Shown one piece after another: positions 5,527 through 14,289 of a stretch of 19,724 nucleotides of DNA. Made by a program: the position numbers and the translations under genes. Within the stretch, counting starts at the first letter, position 1; every line of letters starts with the position of its first letter. Under the pieces are notes generated by a model. That model did no database searches. It worked only from the letters and a program-made list of their open reading frames with translations, and had not been told where the DNA came from. Source of the stretch: JADJNW01 sp964517175 (lineage in GTDB: Bacteria; Bacteroidota; Bacteroidia; Chitinophagales; Saprospiraceae). The stretch covers positions 1 through 19,724 of the forward strand of contig CAZFBU010000082.1 of the NCBI GenBank assembly GCA_964517175.1, written 5' to 3'.

Positions 5527-8112
5527 ATGACATTCCAGGAGTACATGATGGACAACGGCGAAAATCCGACTTACAAAACTATCGTGAAGTGGATGTGGCG
5601 GTTGACATTCGCAGGCATCATCGCTACCATACTACTTTTTATCATTTTGTCGTTCACGAATTTGCCCTCCGTAGAACAACTGGAAAACCCCAAGAGCGAA
5701 CTGGCAACCCAAATCTTCGCGGAAGATGGCAAAGTGCTCGGGCGCTATTACACCGAAAACCGCGTGCCGGTCACTTACGACCAATTGTCGCCCTACCTGA
5801 TCAATGCCCTGATTTCCACCGAAGATGAGCGATATTACAAACATAGTGGCATTGACTTTCAGGCGCTGGGCAGGGTAGCTGTGAAAACCGTTCTGCTGGG
5901 GCAGAGCAGTTCCGGCGGGGCGAGTACCATCACGCAACAGTTGGCGAAGCAGCTTTTTACCGGTGAAACCGCCTCGGGGCTTGGGCGCGTTTTCCAGAAA
6001 TTTCGCGAATGGATCATCGCCGTTCGGTTGGAGCGCCGCTACACCAAAGAGGAGATTATCGCAATGTATCTCAATAAATTCAACTTTATCAATGGCGCCT
6101 ATGGCATCAAAGCCGCCTCCGAAATCTACTTCGATCGCACCCCCGACTCGCTGGCCGTGCACGAAGCCGCCCTGCTCGTGGGGATGCTGAAAAATCCTTC
6201 CCTCTACAATCCGCTTCGCCGCCCGGAAATCACGCTCAACCGGCGAAACGTCGTTCTGAATCAAATGCTGAAAAACAACGCGCTTTCGGAGGGTATATAC
6301 AACGAGTACCGCCAAAAACCGATGAACTTACGATTCACCCGCCAAACCCATATCGACGGGCTGGCGCCTTATTTCAGAATGGAACTGGCAAAAACCGTCA
6401 AGGATATTTTAAATAAAGAAGAATGCCGAAAACCCGATGGTTCAACTTACGATATCTACCGGGATGGTTTGAAAGTATATACGACCATTGATTCGAGAAT
6501 GCAGCAAATTGCGGAGGAAGAAATGGTGAAAAACATGGCCCGGGTGCAGGAAACCTTCTGGAAACGCTGGAAAAACCTCGACCCCTGGACCTACCGCAGC
6601 GGCTCTGCTCTGGATATTCCGCTCGATGTGCGCCGCGACCAACTCAAGCGATTGGTGCGCGCCTCCGACCGTTATCAGGCGCTCCGAAGCCAATACATGA
6701 CCGACATCCTCGATCGGCTGTCGCAGGAATTTGACGATATACGCTTCAGTGATGACGACCGGGAGGTGGAGCGCATCATTGCCGAAGCTGGCAAGCCCGG
6801 CTACATCGCCGACCTGGTGGAAAAAAAATACATCAGCCGCAGCCTGGCAGCCGCCTATCGCCGCGTGCTGAACAGCGATTCTTTCCCGACGTTGCAAGCA
6901 AAGTGGGATGAACTGCAGGAAGTCGTGGAGCGCGAATTCAACACGCCAACCCGCATGAAGGTATTTGCTTACAATGACCAAATGGAGACCGACACCACTA
7001 TGACACCGCTGGACTCCATCAAATACCACCGCATGTTCTTGCAAACGGGTATCCTCGCCGTTGATCCGGTTACGGGCCACGTCAAGGTTTGGGTTGGTGG
7101 TGTCAATCACAAGTATTTCCAGTACGATCACATCAATATCAACCGGCAGGTTGGTTCTACATTCAAGCCTTTTGTGTATGCCACCGCCATTGCACAACAG
7201 GGGTTCTCACCCTGCTATCAGGTGTATGACGTAGCAACTACCATTGCGCCCGCTGATGGCAACTTCGGGCTGCTGCAATCCTGGACGCCGCAAAATTCAA
7301 CCGGTGAATATACCAACCAACCCATGAACCTCAAACAAGGGCTGCGCAACTCCGTCAATACGGTATCCGTTCATTTGATGAAACAACTGGGCGATACCGA
7401 ACCAGTGCGTGGTTTGATTCACCAAATGGGTATCGATAGCTCGGCGCGTTATCCCAACGGTCGCCACCGCGTACCCAAAACACCAGCCATTTGCCTGGGT
7501 GCCACCGATTTGTCCGTGATGGAAATGACCGGCGCTTACACTACCTTTGCCAACAATGGCTTGTACAATAAGCCGATGTTTATCACCAGAATCGAAGATA
7601 GAAATGGCCGCGTAATTTACCGGGAAATGCCCGAAGAGCGAGCGGCCCTGCCCCCAAATGCCAACTACGTCATGGTGGAACTGCTGCGATACGCCGGCAC
7701 CGGAATGGGTATGCTCAAATCCGATACGGGGGGTAAAACCGGTACGACGAACGATTATGTGGATGGTTGGTTCATGGGCATTACGCCGCGCCTGGTGGTC
7801 GGCACGTGGGTAGGTGGAGAAGATCGCTGGATTCGCTTCCGATCCCTTCTATACGGGCAGGGCGCATACATGGCCAAGCCTTTCTTCCGGGAATTTATGA
7901 AGCGCGTGGAAAACGACCCGGAGCTAGCCTGGGATACCGACATTCGCTTCCAGCGCCCGCCGGGTGATCTGGGCATCGAGCTTAATTGTGACGAATACAA
8001 CACGCCAAGAACAGAGAGCGAAGACTTCGACGGGGAGGGCTTCACCGAAGATATCTTTGGCGATGAGGAAATAATAAGACAGGAAGAAGACAAACAAAGC
8101 GGTGGCAAGTGA
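5527..8112 (+). CDS. mrcA: Bifunctional class A penicillin-binding protein (PBP1A type)
   Basis: This 861-residue enzyme polymerises lipid II into glycan strands and cross-links them in the periplasm. Residues 1-20 are cytoplasmic and about 25-44 form the membrane anchor. The GT51 domain follows, with TEDERYYKHSGID at 98-110 (catalytic Glu99), GGASTITQQLAKQLF at 130-144 and a KFREWIIAVRLE block near 158-169. The transpeptidase domain has nucleophile Ser544 in STFK (544-547), SVN at 609-611 and KTGT at 737-740. About 200 residues (roughly 300-500) separate the two catalytic cores, and the C-terminus ends in an acidic tail. The ATG at 5527 puts a short charged segment before the membrane helix, which fits the family. 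It has its own promoter and is followed 50 bp later by a small membrane protein, probably in the same transcript. Confidence 0.95.
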   Translation: MTFQEYMMDNGENPTYKTIVKWMWRLTFAGIIATILLFIILSFTNLPSVEQLENPKSELATQIFAEDGKVLGRYYTENRVPVTYDQLSPYLINALISTEDERYYKHSGIDFQALGRVAVKTVLLGQSSSGGASTITQQLAKQLFTGETASGLGRVFQKFREWIIAVRLERRYTKEEIIAMYLNKFNFINGAYGIKAASEIYFDRTPDSLAVHEAALLVGMLKNPSLYNPLRRPEITLNRRNVVLNQMLKNNALSEGIYNEYRQKPMNLRFTRQTHIDGLAPYFRMELAKTVKDILNKEECRKPDGSTYDIYRDGLKVYTTIDSRMQQIAEEEMVKNMARVQETFWKRWKNLDPWTYRSGSALDIPLDVRRDQLKRLVRASDRYQALRSQYMTDILDRLSQEFDDIRFSDDDREVERIIAEAGKPGYIADLVEKKYISRSLAAAYRRVLNSDSFPTLQAKWDELQEVVEREFNTPTRMKVFAYNDQMETDTTMTPLDSIKYHRMFLQTGILAVDPVTGHVKVWVGGVNHKYFQYDHININRQVGSTFKPFVYATAIAQQGFSPCYQVYDVATTIAPADGNFGLLQSWTPQNSTGEYTNQPMNLKQGLRNSVNTVSVHLMKQLGDTEPVRGLIHQMGIDSSARYPNGRHRVPKTPAICLGATDLSVMEMTGAYTTFANNGLYNKPMFITRIEDRNGRVIYREMPEERAALPPNANYVMVELLRYAGTGMGMLKSDTGGKTGTTNDYVDGWFMGITPRLVVGTWVGGEDRWIRFRSLLYGQGAYMAKPFFREFMKRVENDPELAWDTDIRFQRPPGDLGIELNCDEYNTPRTESEDFDGEGFTEDIFGDEEIIRQEEDKQSGGK

Positions 8113-8161
8113 TGTTGAAGGAATGCTTTTATAAACTTTTAACAAATAGAAAATCTAAAAG

Positions 8162-8509
8162 ATGAAACCATATCAAATTAATCTGATTACCGGTATTGTG
8201 CTGATCCTAGTGGGCGTGTGGAGCTATCTGAACTCTACTTCACCCACAGCGCTGATTCCCGCTGCCTTCGGGCTTATTTTTGCGATCGTGACGCCTATGT
8301 TCCGTAAAGGCAACCGCGTGGTGGTACACATCGTAGTGGTGCTGACATTGCTGCTGATCATCGCCTTATTCCGACCGCTCATGGGTGCCATCGGCGATGG
8401 TGATACGATGGGCATGGTGCGCGTAGGCATTATGATGGCGGTTTCCGTCATTGCCATGATTGTTTATATCAAAAGCTTTATCGATGCCCGCCGGGCGAAT
8501 AACGCATAA
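8162..8509 (+). CDS. Small integral membrane protein, four predicted helices, unknown function
   Basis: I do not recognise the family. The 115-residue product is almost entirely membrane: hydrophobic stretches at about residues 8-23, 29-46, 54-71 and 84-104 are separated by short charged turns such as FRKGNR, and it ends in a basic tail (DARRANNA). There is no signal peptidase motif and no catalytic signature. It starts 50 bp after the PBP stop with no promoter or terminator between them, and a terminator follows it, so the two probably form one transcript. A role near the cell wall machinery can only be inferred from this position. Confidence 0.8.
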   Translation: MKPYQINLITGIVLILVGVWSYLNSTSPTALIPAAFGLIFAIVTPMFRKGNRVVVHIVVVLTLLLIIALFRPLMGAIGDGDTMGMVRVGIMMAVSVIAMIVYIKSFIDARRANNA

Positions 8510-8521
8510 ATCACGCCATTC

Positions 8522-8555
8522 CTGAAGGGAAAGGTGTCGCTGCTTTTCCCTTCAG
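8522..8555 (+). terminator. Hairpin terminator after the PBP/membrane-protein pair
   Basis: CTGAAGGGAAA (8522-8532) pairs perfectly with TTTCCCTTCAG (8545-8555), an 11-bp stem with a 12-nt loop. No long T-run follows, so the terminator call rests on stem strength and position 12 bp past a stop codon. Confidence 0.65.
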
Positions 8556-8607
8556 AATACGCTTCTTTCCGAAAGAACTTTCCCATTTCTCAGATTTCGT
8601 ATTTCAA

Positions 8608-8642
8608 TTTTGGCATTATCCTGGCAAAAGCCTCTATCTTTA
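8608..8642 (+). promoter_or_regulatory. Probable promoter for the HEAT-cyclophilin gene
   Basis: TATCTTTA at 8635-8642 matches seven of eight positions of TAnnTTTG, and TTTTGG at 8608-8613 provides a TTTG-type -33 element 22 bp upstream, within the reported spacing range. The start codon is only 11-20 bp further on, so the leader would be very short. Confidence 0.5.
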
Positions 8643-8652
8643 CAGCTTGAAA

Positions 8653-10668
8653 ATGAAAGCCATGAGAAAATTTCTAAGCTATTTGATGCTGGCAATTGGG
8701 CTGTGGCAGGGCGGCTGCATGCCATACGACACGGAGCAATTGTCGGATGTAACCGTTGACCTGAAAGATCCGGTTTTCCAACAAATCCATACGTACCAGG
8801 ATCGGCAGCAGATGGACAGTCTTTACGCATTTTTCAACCATGAAGACGCGACCTATCGCTACCTGGCGGCGGTGGCTTTTGGCTCCATTCGTGAGCGGGC
8901 AGGCATAGATCCATTGGTAACTTTGCTGTCGGATGAAGTACCGGAAGTACGCGCCGGGGCGGCATACGCGCTGGGGCAAATCGGCGACGAATCGGCGGAG
9001 GAATATCTCATCGACGCTTTCGACCAAACGGATACGGCTGGTATTTACAAAAAAGCAAATCGCGCCATTCTGGAAGCCATCGGCAAATGCGGAAAACCCC
9101 AAACCCTGGAACTCATCAGCACCATTTCTACTTATGAACCAACAGATACCGCTCTGCTGGAAGGACAAGCCCGGGGCATTTATCGCTATGCACTGCGGGG
9201 CATCATCAGCCCATCCGGCACCCGGAGAATGGTTGACCTTGCTACGGATACGCAGTATCCGCAATACGTTCGGTTTATAGCCGCCAACTATCTTGCCCGG
9301 AACAGCAACGTCCAACTGGACAGCTTGCAGGCAGCCCCGCTGGCACGGGTATTCCAGAATGAACCCAATGCCAATATTCGCATGGCACTGGCCATCGGGC
9401 TTGGAAGAGCCAAGTCCAATGCGGCTATGCAGGCGCTACTGCAGCAATATCAGCAGGAAAACGACTATCGCGTCAAATGCAATATCCTTCGGGGATTGAG
9501 TAATTTCCCGTACAGCGATGTGCAGGCTACGGTCATCCAGGCATTGCGCGACCCCAATACGCACGTCGCCACCCGCGCAGCCCAATTTTTTGTGGACAAT
9601 GGCATACCCGAAGACGCCACCCTCTACTGGCGACTGGCCAAGGATACCGTGCCTGCTCCTGTCAGTATTGATTTGTATGCGGCTGCATTGCGGCATATTG
9701 CACCAGCATATCAGCAGTATCGCAATGTGATGAATTATGAACTGCGCAAACGGTTTGAAGAAGCCGGGTCGCCCTACATCAAAGCCGCCGCCCTGCGGGC
9801 TTTGTCGGAGTGGGGCTGGAATTTCCGGTACATCCAGCGCAGCGGTTTCGACAGCAAGCAGCACCCGGCTGTGCGCACTGCGAGCGTAGAAGCCCTGAGC
9901 AGTTTGTGCCAGAATGAAAAGTTTCGGAAGTTTTTTGGCAACAGCAGCGTCATTGCCCGGGAAATGGCTATTTATTTCAAAGAGGCGATCCGCATGGGTG
10001 ATGCGGCGATGATAGCAGTAGCAGCAGGCGCTCTGCGCATACCGGAACGCGATTTCAAAACGCATCTGGGCGATAGCCTGATCGTATTGGAGCAAGCGCT
10101 GAAAAAACTGGAACTGCCCAAAGAAATTGAAACGTACAATGCCCTGGCGGAAACCATTGCATTTCTGCGCGGCAACAAATTTGAGCCTCAAAAACTATCC
10201 TATAATCACCCCATCGACTGGGAGGTTTTCAAAACCCTGACGATGGATTCGCGGGTGATTATCCGCACCACACGCGGCGATATTACCCTGCGGCTGCAGC
10301 CGGATATTGCGCCGGGCACCTGCGTGAATTTTGTCCGCCTGGCAAAAGAAGGCTTCTACGACGGGAAGAATTTCCACCGGGTGGTGCCGAATTTCGTGAT
10401 TCAGGGTGGCTGCCCCCGGGGCGATGGCTACGGCAGCCTGGATTATTCCATCCGTTCGGAATTGCCAATGGTCAATTATGATCGCGAAGGATTGGTGGGC
10501 ATGGCATCGGCTGGCAATCATACGGAGGGCGTGCAATTTTTTATCACCCACGCTCCTGCGCCCCACCTCGATGGCAATTATACCATCTTCGGGCGGGTAA
10601 TTGAGGGAATGGATGTGGTGCATAAAATCCGACCGGGAGATGTGATTAACCGAGTAATTGTGCAGTAG
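8653..10668 (+). CDS. HEAT-repeat protein fused to a cyclophilin-type peptidyl-prolyl isomerase
   Basis: A predicted envelope protein of 671 residues. The N-terminus is a signal sequence (RKFLSYLMLAIGLWQGGC); the cysteine suggests a lipoprotein, but the QGGC lipobox is poor. Residues about 40-500 are helical HEAT-type repeats, clearest at YRYLAAVAFGSIRERAGIDPLVTLL and VRAGAAYALGQIGDESAEEYL. The last 137 residues are a cyclophilin domain with the catalytic FHRVVPNFVIQGG block and GVQFFIT, so proline isomerase activity on extracytoplasmic proteins is plausible, with the repeats binding clients. The frame is open to a TTG at 8647. ATG 8653 or 8662 are the realistic starts, and 8662 fits better with the nearby promoter. 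No shared operon with gcvT is evident: an 81-bp gap separates them. Confidence 0.88.
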   Translation: MKAMRKFLSYLMLAIGLWQGGCMPYDTEQLSDVTVDLKDPVFQQIHTYQDRQQMDSLYAFFNHEDATYRYLAAVAFGSIRERAGIDPLVTLLSDEVPEVRAGAAYALGQIGDESAEEYLIDAFDQTDTAGIYKKANRAILEAIGKCGKPQTLELISTISTYEPTDTALLEGQARGIYRYALRGIISPSGTRRMVDLATDTQYPQYVRFIAANYLARNSNVQLDSLQAAPLARVFQNEPNANIRMALAIGLGRAKSNAAMQALLQQYQQENDYRVKCNILRGLSNFPYSDVQATVIQALRDPNTHVATRAAQFFVDNGIPEDATLYWRLAKDTVPAPVSIDLYAAALRHIAPAYQQYRNVMNYELRKRFEEAGSPYIKAAALRALSEWGWNFRYIQRSGFDSKQHPAVRTASVEALSSLCQNEKFRKFFGNSSVIAREMAIYFKEAIRMGDAAMIAVAAGALRIPERDFKTHLGDSLIVLEQALKKLELPKEIETYNALAETIAFLRGNKFEPQKLSYNHPIDWEVFKTLTMDSRVIIRTTRGDITLRLQPDIAPGTCVNFVRLAKEGFYDGKNFHRVVPNFVIQGGCPRGDGYGSLDYSIRSELPMVNYDREGLVGMASAGNHTEGVQFFITHAPAPHLDGNYTIFGRVIEGMDVVHKIRPGDVINRVIVQ

Positions 10669-10749
10669 AAAACTGGAGGATTGGAGGTAGTGATCGGTCA
10701 ACATTTGCAGATAAACGAAATACTTTAAAATATCTCAAATTAATAGGAT

Positions 10750-11859
10750 ATGAAGCAAACACCTTTGAAGAATCGTCACGAGGCGCTGGGTGCGAAAATG
10801 GTTGAGTTCGCAGGGTATTATATGCCGGTTTCCTATACCAGTATAACGGAGGAGCACAAGGCAGTGCGGGAAAACGTGGGCGTTTTTGATGTGTCGCACA
10901 TGGGGGAATTTATTGTTCGGGGTAAAGAGGCACTGAAACTTGTGCAACTTGTGACGACGAATGACGCATCCAAACTGAAGATCGGCGACGCACAATATTC
11001 CTGTATGCCCAATGGCAAAGGCGGCATCGTGGACGACCTGCTGGTGTATCGCCTGCCGGAAGATTACTGCTCGGAAGGGGAGCAGGCCTTCATGCTGGTC
11101 GTTAACGCATCTAATATCGAAAAAGACTGGAAATGGATCGGGCAGCATAATACATTCGATACCGAACTGATCGACATATCCGAAAAAACGGGATTGCTGG
11201 CAGTGCAGGGACCAAAAGCAACCGAAGTACTGCAATCACTAACTGACGTTGACCTGGGCGGATTAAAATTCTACACCTTCGCAAAAGGTAAATTCGCGGG
11301 CTTCGACAATGTGCTGATCTCCGCAACCGGCTACACCGGAGCCGGGGGCTTTGAGTTGTATGCCGATGCCGATAAAATTGGCGCCATCTGGGATGCCGTT
11401 TTTGAAGCCGGAAAATCTTTTGACATCAAACCCGCAGGGCTTGGCGCGCGCGACACCCTCCGCCTGGAAATGGGCTATTGCCTCTATGGCAACGATATTG
11501 ATGACACCACCTCTGCCCTGGAAGCCGGACTGGGCTGGATCACCAAACTAAACAAAGGCAATTTCATCGACGCGGAACTGCTGGCAAAGCAAAAAGAAGC
11601 GGGCGTTTCGCGCCGGCTGGTAGGCTTTGTAGTGGATGACCGCCGCGTGCCGCGCCATGACTACACAATCGAAGATATGCAGGGCAATGAAATTGGAAAG
11701 GTGACCTCCGGAACGCAGTCGCCCTCCCTCGGCTATCCGATCGGGATGGGATATGTGCAAAAAGAATTCGCAGCGCCGGATACCCGGATTCAAATTGTTG
11801 CGGGCGCTAAAAAACTGGCTGCGAAGCTTGTTAAGCTGCCGTTTTATAAAGTAAAATAA
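10750..11859 (+). CDS. gcvT: Aminomethyltransferase, glycine cleavage system T protein
   Basis: GcvT takes the aminomethyl group carried on lipoylated H protein and transfers its methylene to tetrahydrofolate, releasing ammonia. The 369-residue length is normal. The N-terminal folate-binding domain shows FDVSHMGEF (46-54) and GGIVDDLLVYR (91-101), whose Asp95-Asp96 pair contains the catalytic aspartate. GYTGAGGFELY and ARDTLRLEMGYCLYGND follow, and the C-terminal barrel carries GKVTSGTQSPSLGYPIGMGYV. The genes for the P, H and L proteins are not in the window, so the system is dispersed here. No clear promoter is visible in the 81 bp upstream, and no glycine riboswitch was recognised. Confidence 0.96.
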   Translation: MKQTPLKNRHEALGAKMVEFAGYYMPVSYTSITEEHKAVRENVGVFDVSHMGEFIVRGKEALKLVQLVTTNDASKLKIGDAQYSCMPNGKGGIVDDLLVYRLPEDYCSEGEQAFMLVVNASNIEKDWKWIGQHNTFDTELIDISEKTGLLAVQGPKATEVLQSLTDVDLGGLKFYTFAKGKFAGFDNVLISATGYTGAGGFELYADADKIGAIWDAVFEAGKSFDIKPAGLGARDTLRLEMGYCLYGNDIDDTTSALEAGLGWITKLNKGNFIDAELLAKQKEAGVSRRLVGFVVDDRRVPRHDYTIEDMQGNEIGKVTSGTQSPSLGYPIGMGYVQKEFAAPDTRIQIVAGAKKLAAKLVKLPFYKVK

Positions 11860-11862
11860 TCT

Positions 11863-11888
11863 GATTTTCAGCTTGAAATGCTAAAATC
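11863..11888 (+). terminator. Possible terminator hairpin after gcvT
   Basis: GATTTTCAGC (11863-11872) pairs with GCTAAAATC (11880-11888), nine pairs with one bulged C and a 7-nt loop, starting 4 bp past the gcvT stop. No T-run follows, so this is a weak call. Confidence 0.35.
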
Positions 11889-11912
11889 GTAAACAAAAGG
11901 GGCACAAATTTT

Positions 11913-11928
11913 ATTACTTTAAAGTAAT
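11913..11928. promoter_or_regulatory. Perfect 16-bp palindrome, likely operator of the GbsR/MarR-type gene
   Basis: ATTACTTTAAAGTAAT is fully self-complementary. It lies 43 bp upstream of the regulator's ATG and overlaps a TAATTTTTG stretch (11925-11933) that resembles a -7 element with one extra base. Such placement suggests autoregulation by the dimeric protein encoded next. Confidence 0.55.
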
Positions 11929-11971
11929 TTTTGTTTCAGTAACTATTGAACGTACAAAATTCAATATATCC

Positions 11972-12472
11972 ATGGACTTTCGCGAAGGCAAAGAAAAATT
12001 CATACAATCATGGGGAGCGCTTGGCTCCAGTTGGGGAATCAATCGCACAATGGCGCAGATTCACGCACTATTGCTCATCTCGCCGGAAGCATTATGCGCA
12101 GAAGATATCATGGAGGAACTGAAAATTTCACGCGGCAATGCCAACATGAATCTCCGCGCATTAATGGATTGGAACCTGGTTTTCAAGGAACTGAAGCCCG
12201 GCGAACGAAGAGAATTTTTTGTAGCGGAAAAAGATATGTGGGAAGTCGTGAAAAACATTATCATCCAGCGTAAAAAAAAGGAACTGGAGCCTATGCTGCG
12301 CGTGCTGGACGAACTCTCTGATGTGGAGGGAAACGACGAAGTTTCCAAAGAATTCACGAAAATTATTAAAGACATCAAGCTTTTTTCCACCAAAGCCGAC
12401 TCGACGCTGGATTCACTCATCAAGGCGGATTCCAACTGGTTTATGGGCACGTTTATGAAAATGATTAAGTAA
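11972..12472 (+). CDS. GbsR/MarR-family winged-helix transcriptional regulator
   Basis: A 166-residue DNA-binding protein. After the N-terminal helix (GKEKFIQSWGALGSSWGINRT) it shows the winged-helix core: AQIHALLLISPEALCAEDIMEELKISRGNANMNLRALMDWNLV, with the recognition helix around SRGNANMNLRAL and a wing at ELKPGERREFFVA. This arrangement matches the GbsR-like branch of MarR regulators, which control choline/glycine betaine genes in Bacillus but other targets elsewhere. The C-terminal half is helical and charged and probably dimerises. The target here is unknown. The best candidate site is its own upstream palindrome. It is a single gene: gcvT ends 112 bp upstream, and the next gene is convergent. 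Confidence 0.85.
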   Translation: MDFREGKEKFIQSWGALGSSWGINRTMAQIHALLLISPEALCAEDIMEELKISRGNANMNLRALMDWNLVFKELKPGERREFFVAEKDMWEVVKNIIIQRKKKELEPMLRVLDELSDVEGNDEVSKEFTKIIKDIKLFSTKADSTLDSLIKADSNWFMGTFMKMIK

Positions 12473-12551
12473 CAAGTTTCATAAGAAGTTCATCTGATAA
12501 GAACGTATCGACCAGGGATTTAAAATTGATTTTCGATCCTGACCTACAGTA

Positions 12552-12577
12552 CGGAATTTCGCTTCGCTCAACTTCCG
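12552..12577. terminator. Possible bidirectional terminator between convergent genes
   Basis: CGGAA (12552-12556) pairs with TTCCG (12573-12577), with further TT/AA and GC/GC pairs inside an imperfect stem. It sits between the regulator gene and the T9SS-secreted protein gene, which converge. There is no clear T-run on either side. Confidence 0.3.
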
Positions 12578-12585
12578 AATCGGTA

Positions 12586-14289
12586 TCAATCCTTACGGCT
12601 CACGACTATGCGCTGCACTTCCGCTTGCCCATCGTACATCAAATACAACACATAAATACCACCTGGCAGGTTACGCACGTCGATTGCTTTGGCGTTCGTT
12701 GCGCGAATGACCTCGCGCCCGGTGCTGTCGTACAGTTGCACGGTATAGTTTGTCAGTTCAGTCTGAACAAGCACGAATTCCCTTGCCGGGTTGGGAAACA
12801 CCAGGAAGCGCTTCGCTCCTGAAGCCGGCGCAAAGGTGGAAGTAGCTTCCTGCTGCAGTCCGGCTAGAAAAATATCGTAAGAGTCGGCGCTAATCGTATG
12901 ATTATCAAAAGTTGCCTGCCCCAGCAAACTACCACTCACCCAGATATGCGCATTGGTATCCCCGGCAATATTCGTGGCAAAGATAGCATTATCGGCGGCC
13001 ATATTTTTCGCCCAGCGCACCTGCATATTGTCGGCGCTAAAACCCAGCACAAAGCTGTGAACGCCTGTCCCTGCATCGAAAGAAAAACCATCAAATGACA
13101 TTTGTCCCTGGTAGAATCCGCTAACGACAATCGAGTTTCCCTGCACGAGCATACCGGTGGGTTGCTGGAGCAAATTGCCACCAAAGGACCTCGCTGCCAA
13201 CGGCATACCGGTGGCACTGTATTTTACCAGAAAGAAATCGGGGCGCCCCGTTTGGCTCTGAATGCTGAGGTTTTCATCGAGCGTCATCACGCCAACCAGG
13301 AAACCGGTGATGTAGATATTGTCAGCGGCATCCACCGCTACGGCTACCGGATCTTTATCAAAAACACCGCCCGCCTTGCGCGCCCAGGTGGGCTGCCCTT
13401 CGGCGGAAATACGGGCGAGAAACAAATCCCGGTCGTCGGTATTGGCAATCAGTCGTTCATTTGCAATAAGGGTAGTATCATTAAAAAAACCGGTTAGGAT
13501 AATATCGCCCTCCGAGGTCAGCGCCAGTGCGAGCGCCCGGGTGTCGCCGCTCCGTCCCTGCCGGAATGCCCACAGCAAATTGCCCACCGCCGAAAACCTG
13601 GCAACGAACAGATCCGTCTCGCCGGTAGCCGTCAGGGTGGTATCTTCTATCGTCAACGAACCGGAGAAATAACCGGCAATAAAAATGTGATCCGTAGCGT
13701 CAATTGCTAATGCTTCGACCCGTTTGAGGTTGGAACCGTTGATTGCTTTTGCCCAGCGCACCTGCCCATCCGGGGCGTATTTAGTCATAAAAATTGCTTT
13801 GGGGTTTTGGGTCGCCGTCAGTTGAACATCATCAAAATCCGCATCAAACCAGAAGCTCCCGATACCGATCAGGTTATTTTCTGAATCGGTGGCGGTGGCG
13901 GTCACTTCGTCCCGTTGCTGACTACCGGCGCGCTTTGCCCATTGAACGTTGCCATTGGTATCGGTACGCAGAAAAAAAACATCTGCTTCCCCGCGTGTTT
14001 CGAGCGTTTGGCTGCCTGCCGAAAAATCCGCTGAAAACGTGCCCGCGAGAAATATTGAGCCATCGATGCCGGTTGCCATGGCGTCGCAAGTCTCACCAGC
14101 GGGGCTACCCCATTGTAAGGGTGGCAACCAGTTTTGGCTAAACCCCATGGAAATGCCGAGTGTTTGGAGCAATAGAATGGATGAAAAAATGTTATTTGTT
14201 AAACGAAATTTCGCCCGTCTCGGCGCCGGGGTCCGATTTTTGTATGGATGGAATGTAAAAAGATGGTTGCAAGGCAGATCGGTTTTCAT
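12586..14289 (-). CDS. Secreted SBBP-type beta-propeller-like protein with T9SS type A sorting domain
   Basis: A 567-residue exported protein of unknown role. A hydrophobic segment at about 34-51, ending GFSQ, is a signal peptide; it is preceded by an unusually long 30-residue basic N-region, and no nearer ATG exists. Residues about 55-480 contain roughly seven repeats of about 55 residues with the cadence D(I/L)FLARxSxxGxxxWAxxxGG...DxAxxIxxxDAxDNIxIxGxF, typical of SBBP/propeller proteins of Bacteroidota. Residues about 494-567 are a type A sorting domain: FPNPARE, then VQLYDSTGREV and LPGGIYVLYL. This domain directs export by the type IX system, so the protein probably ends up on the surface or outside. 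It is divergent from the TPR lipoprotein gene, with 137 bp between the starts. Confidence 0.9.
   Translation of the reverse strand: MKTDLPCNHLFTFHPYKNRTPAPRRAKFRLTNNIFSSILLLQTLGISMGFSQNWLPPLQWGSPAGETCDAMATGIDGSIFLAGTFSADFSAGSQTLETRGEADVFFLRTDTNGNVQWAKRAGSQQRDEVTATATDSENNLIGIGSFWFDADFDDVQLTATQNPKAIFMTKYAPDGQVRWAKAINGSNLKRVEALAIDATDHIFIAGYFSGSLTIEDTTLTATGETDLFVARFSAVGNLLWAFRQGRSGDTRALALALTSEGDIILTGFFNDTTLIANERLIANTDDRDLFLARISAEGQPTWARKAGGVFDKDPVAVAVDAADNIYITGFLVGVMTLDENLSIQSQTGRPDFFLVKYSATGMPLAARSFGGNLLQQPTGMLVQGNSIVVSGFYQGQMSFDGFSFDAGTGVHSFVLGFSADNMQVRWAKNMAADNAIFATNIAGDTNAHIWVSGSLLGQATFDNHTISADSYDIFLAGLQQEATSTFAPASGAKRFLVFPNPAREFVLVQTELTNYTVQLYDSTGREVIRATNAKAIDVRNLPGGIYVLYLMYDGQAEVQRIVVSRKD

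Noticed and set aside
6442..7197. A 251-codon open frame antisense to the penicillin-binding protein gene
   Set aside because: It overlaps a fully conserved coding region and shows no family signature.
12526..12822. A 98-codon plus-strand frame opposite the T9SS protein
   Set aside because: It overlaps the conserved C-terminal sorting domain on the other strand and has no domain features.
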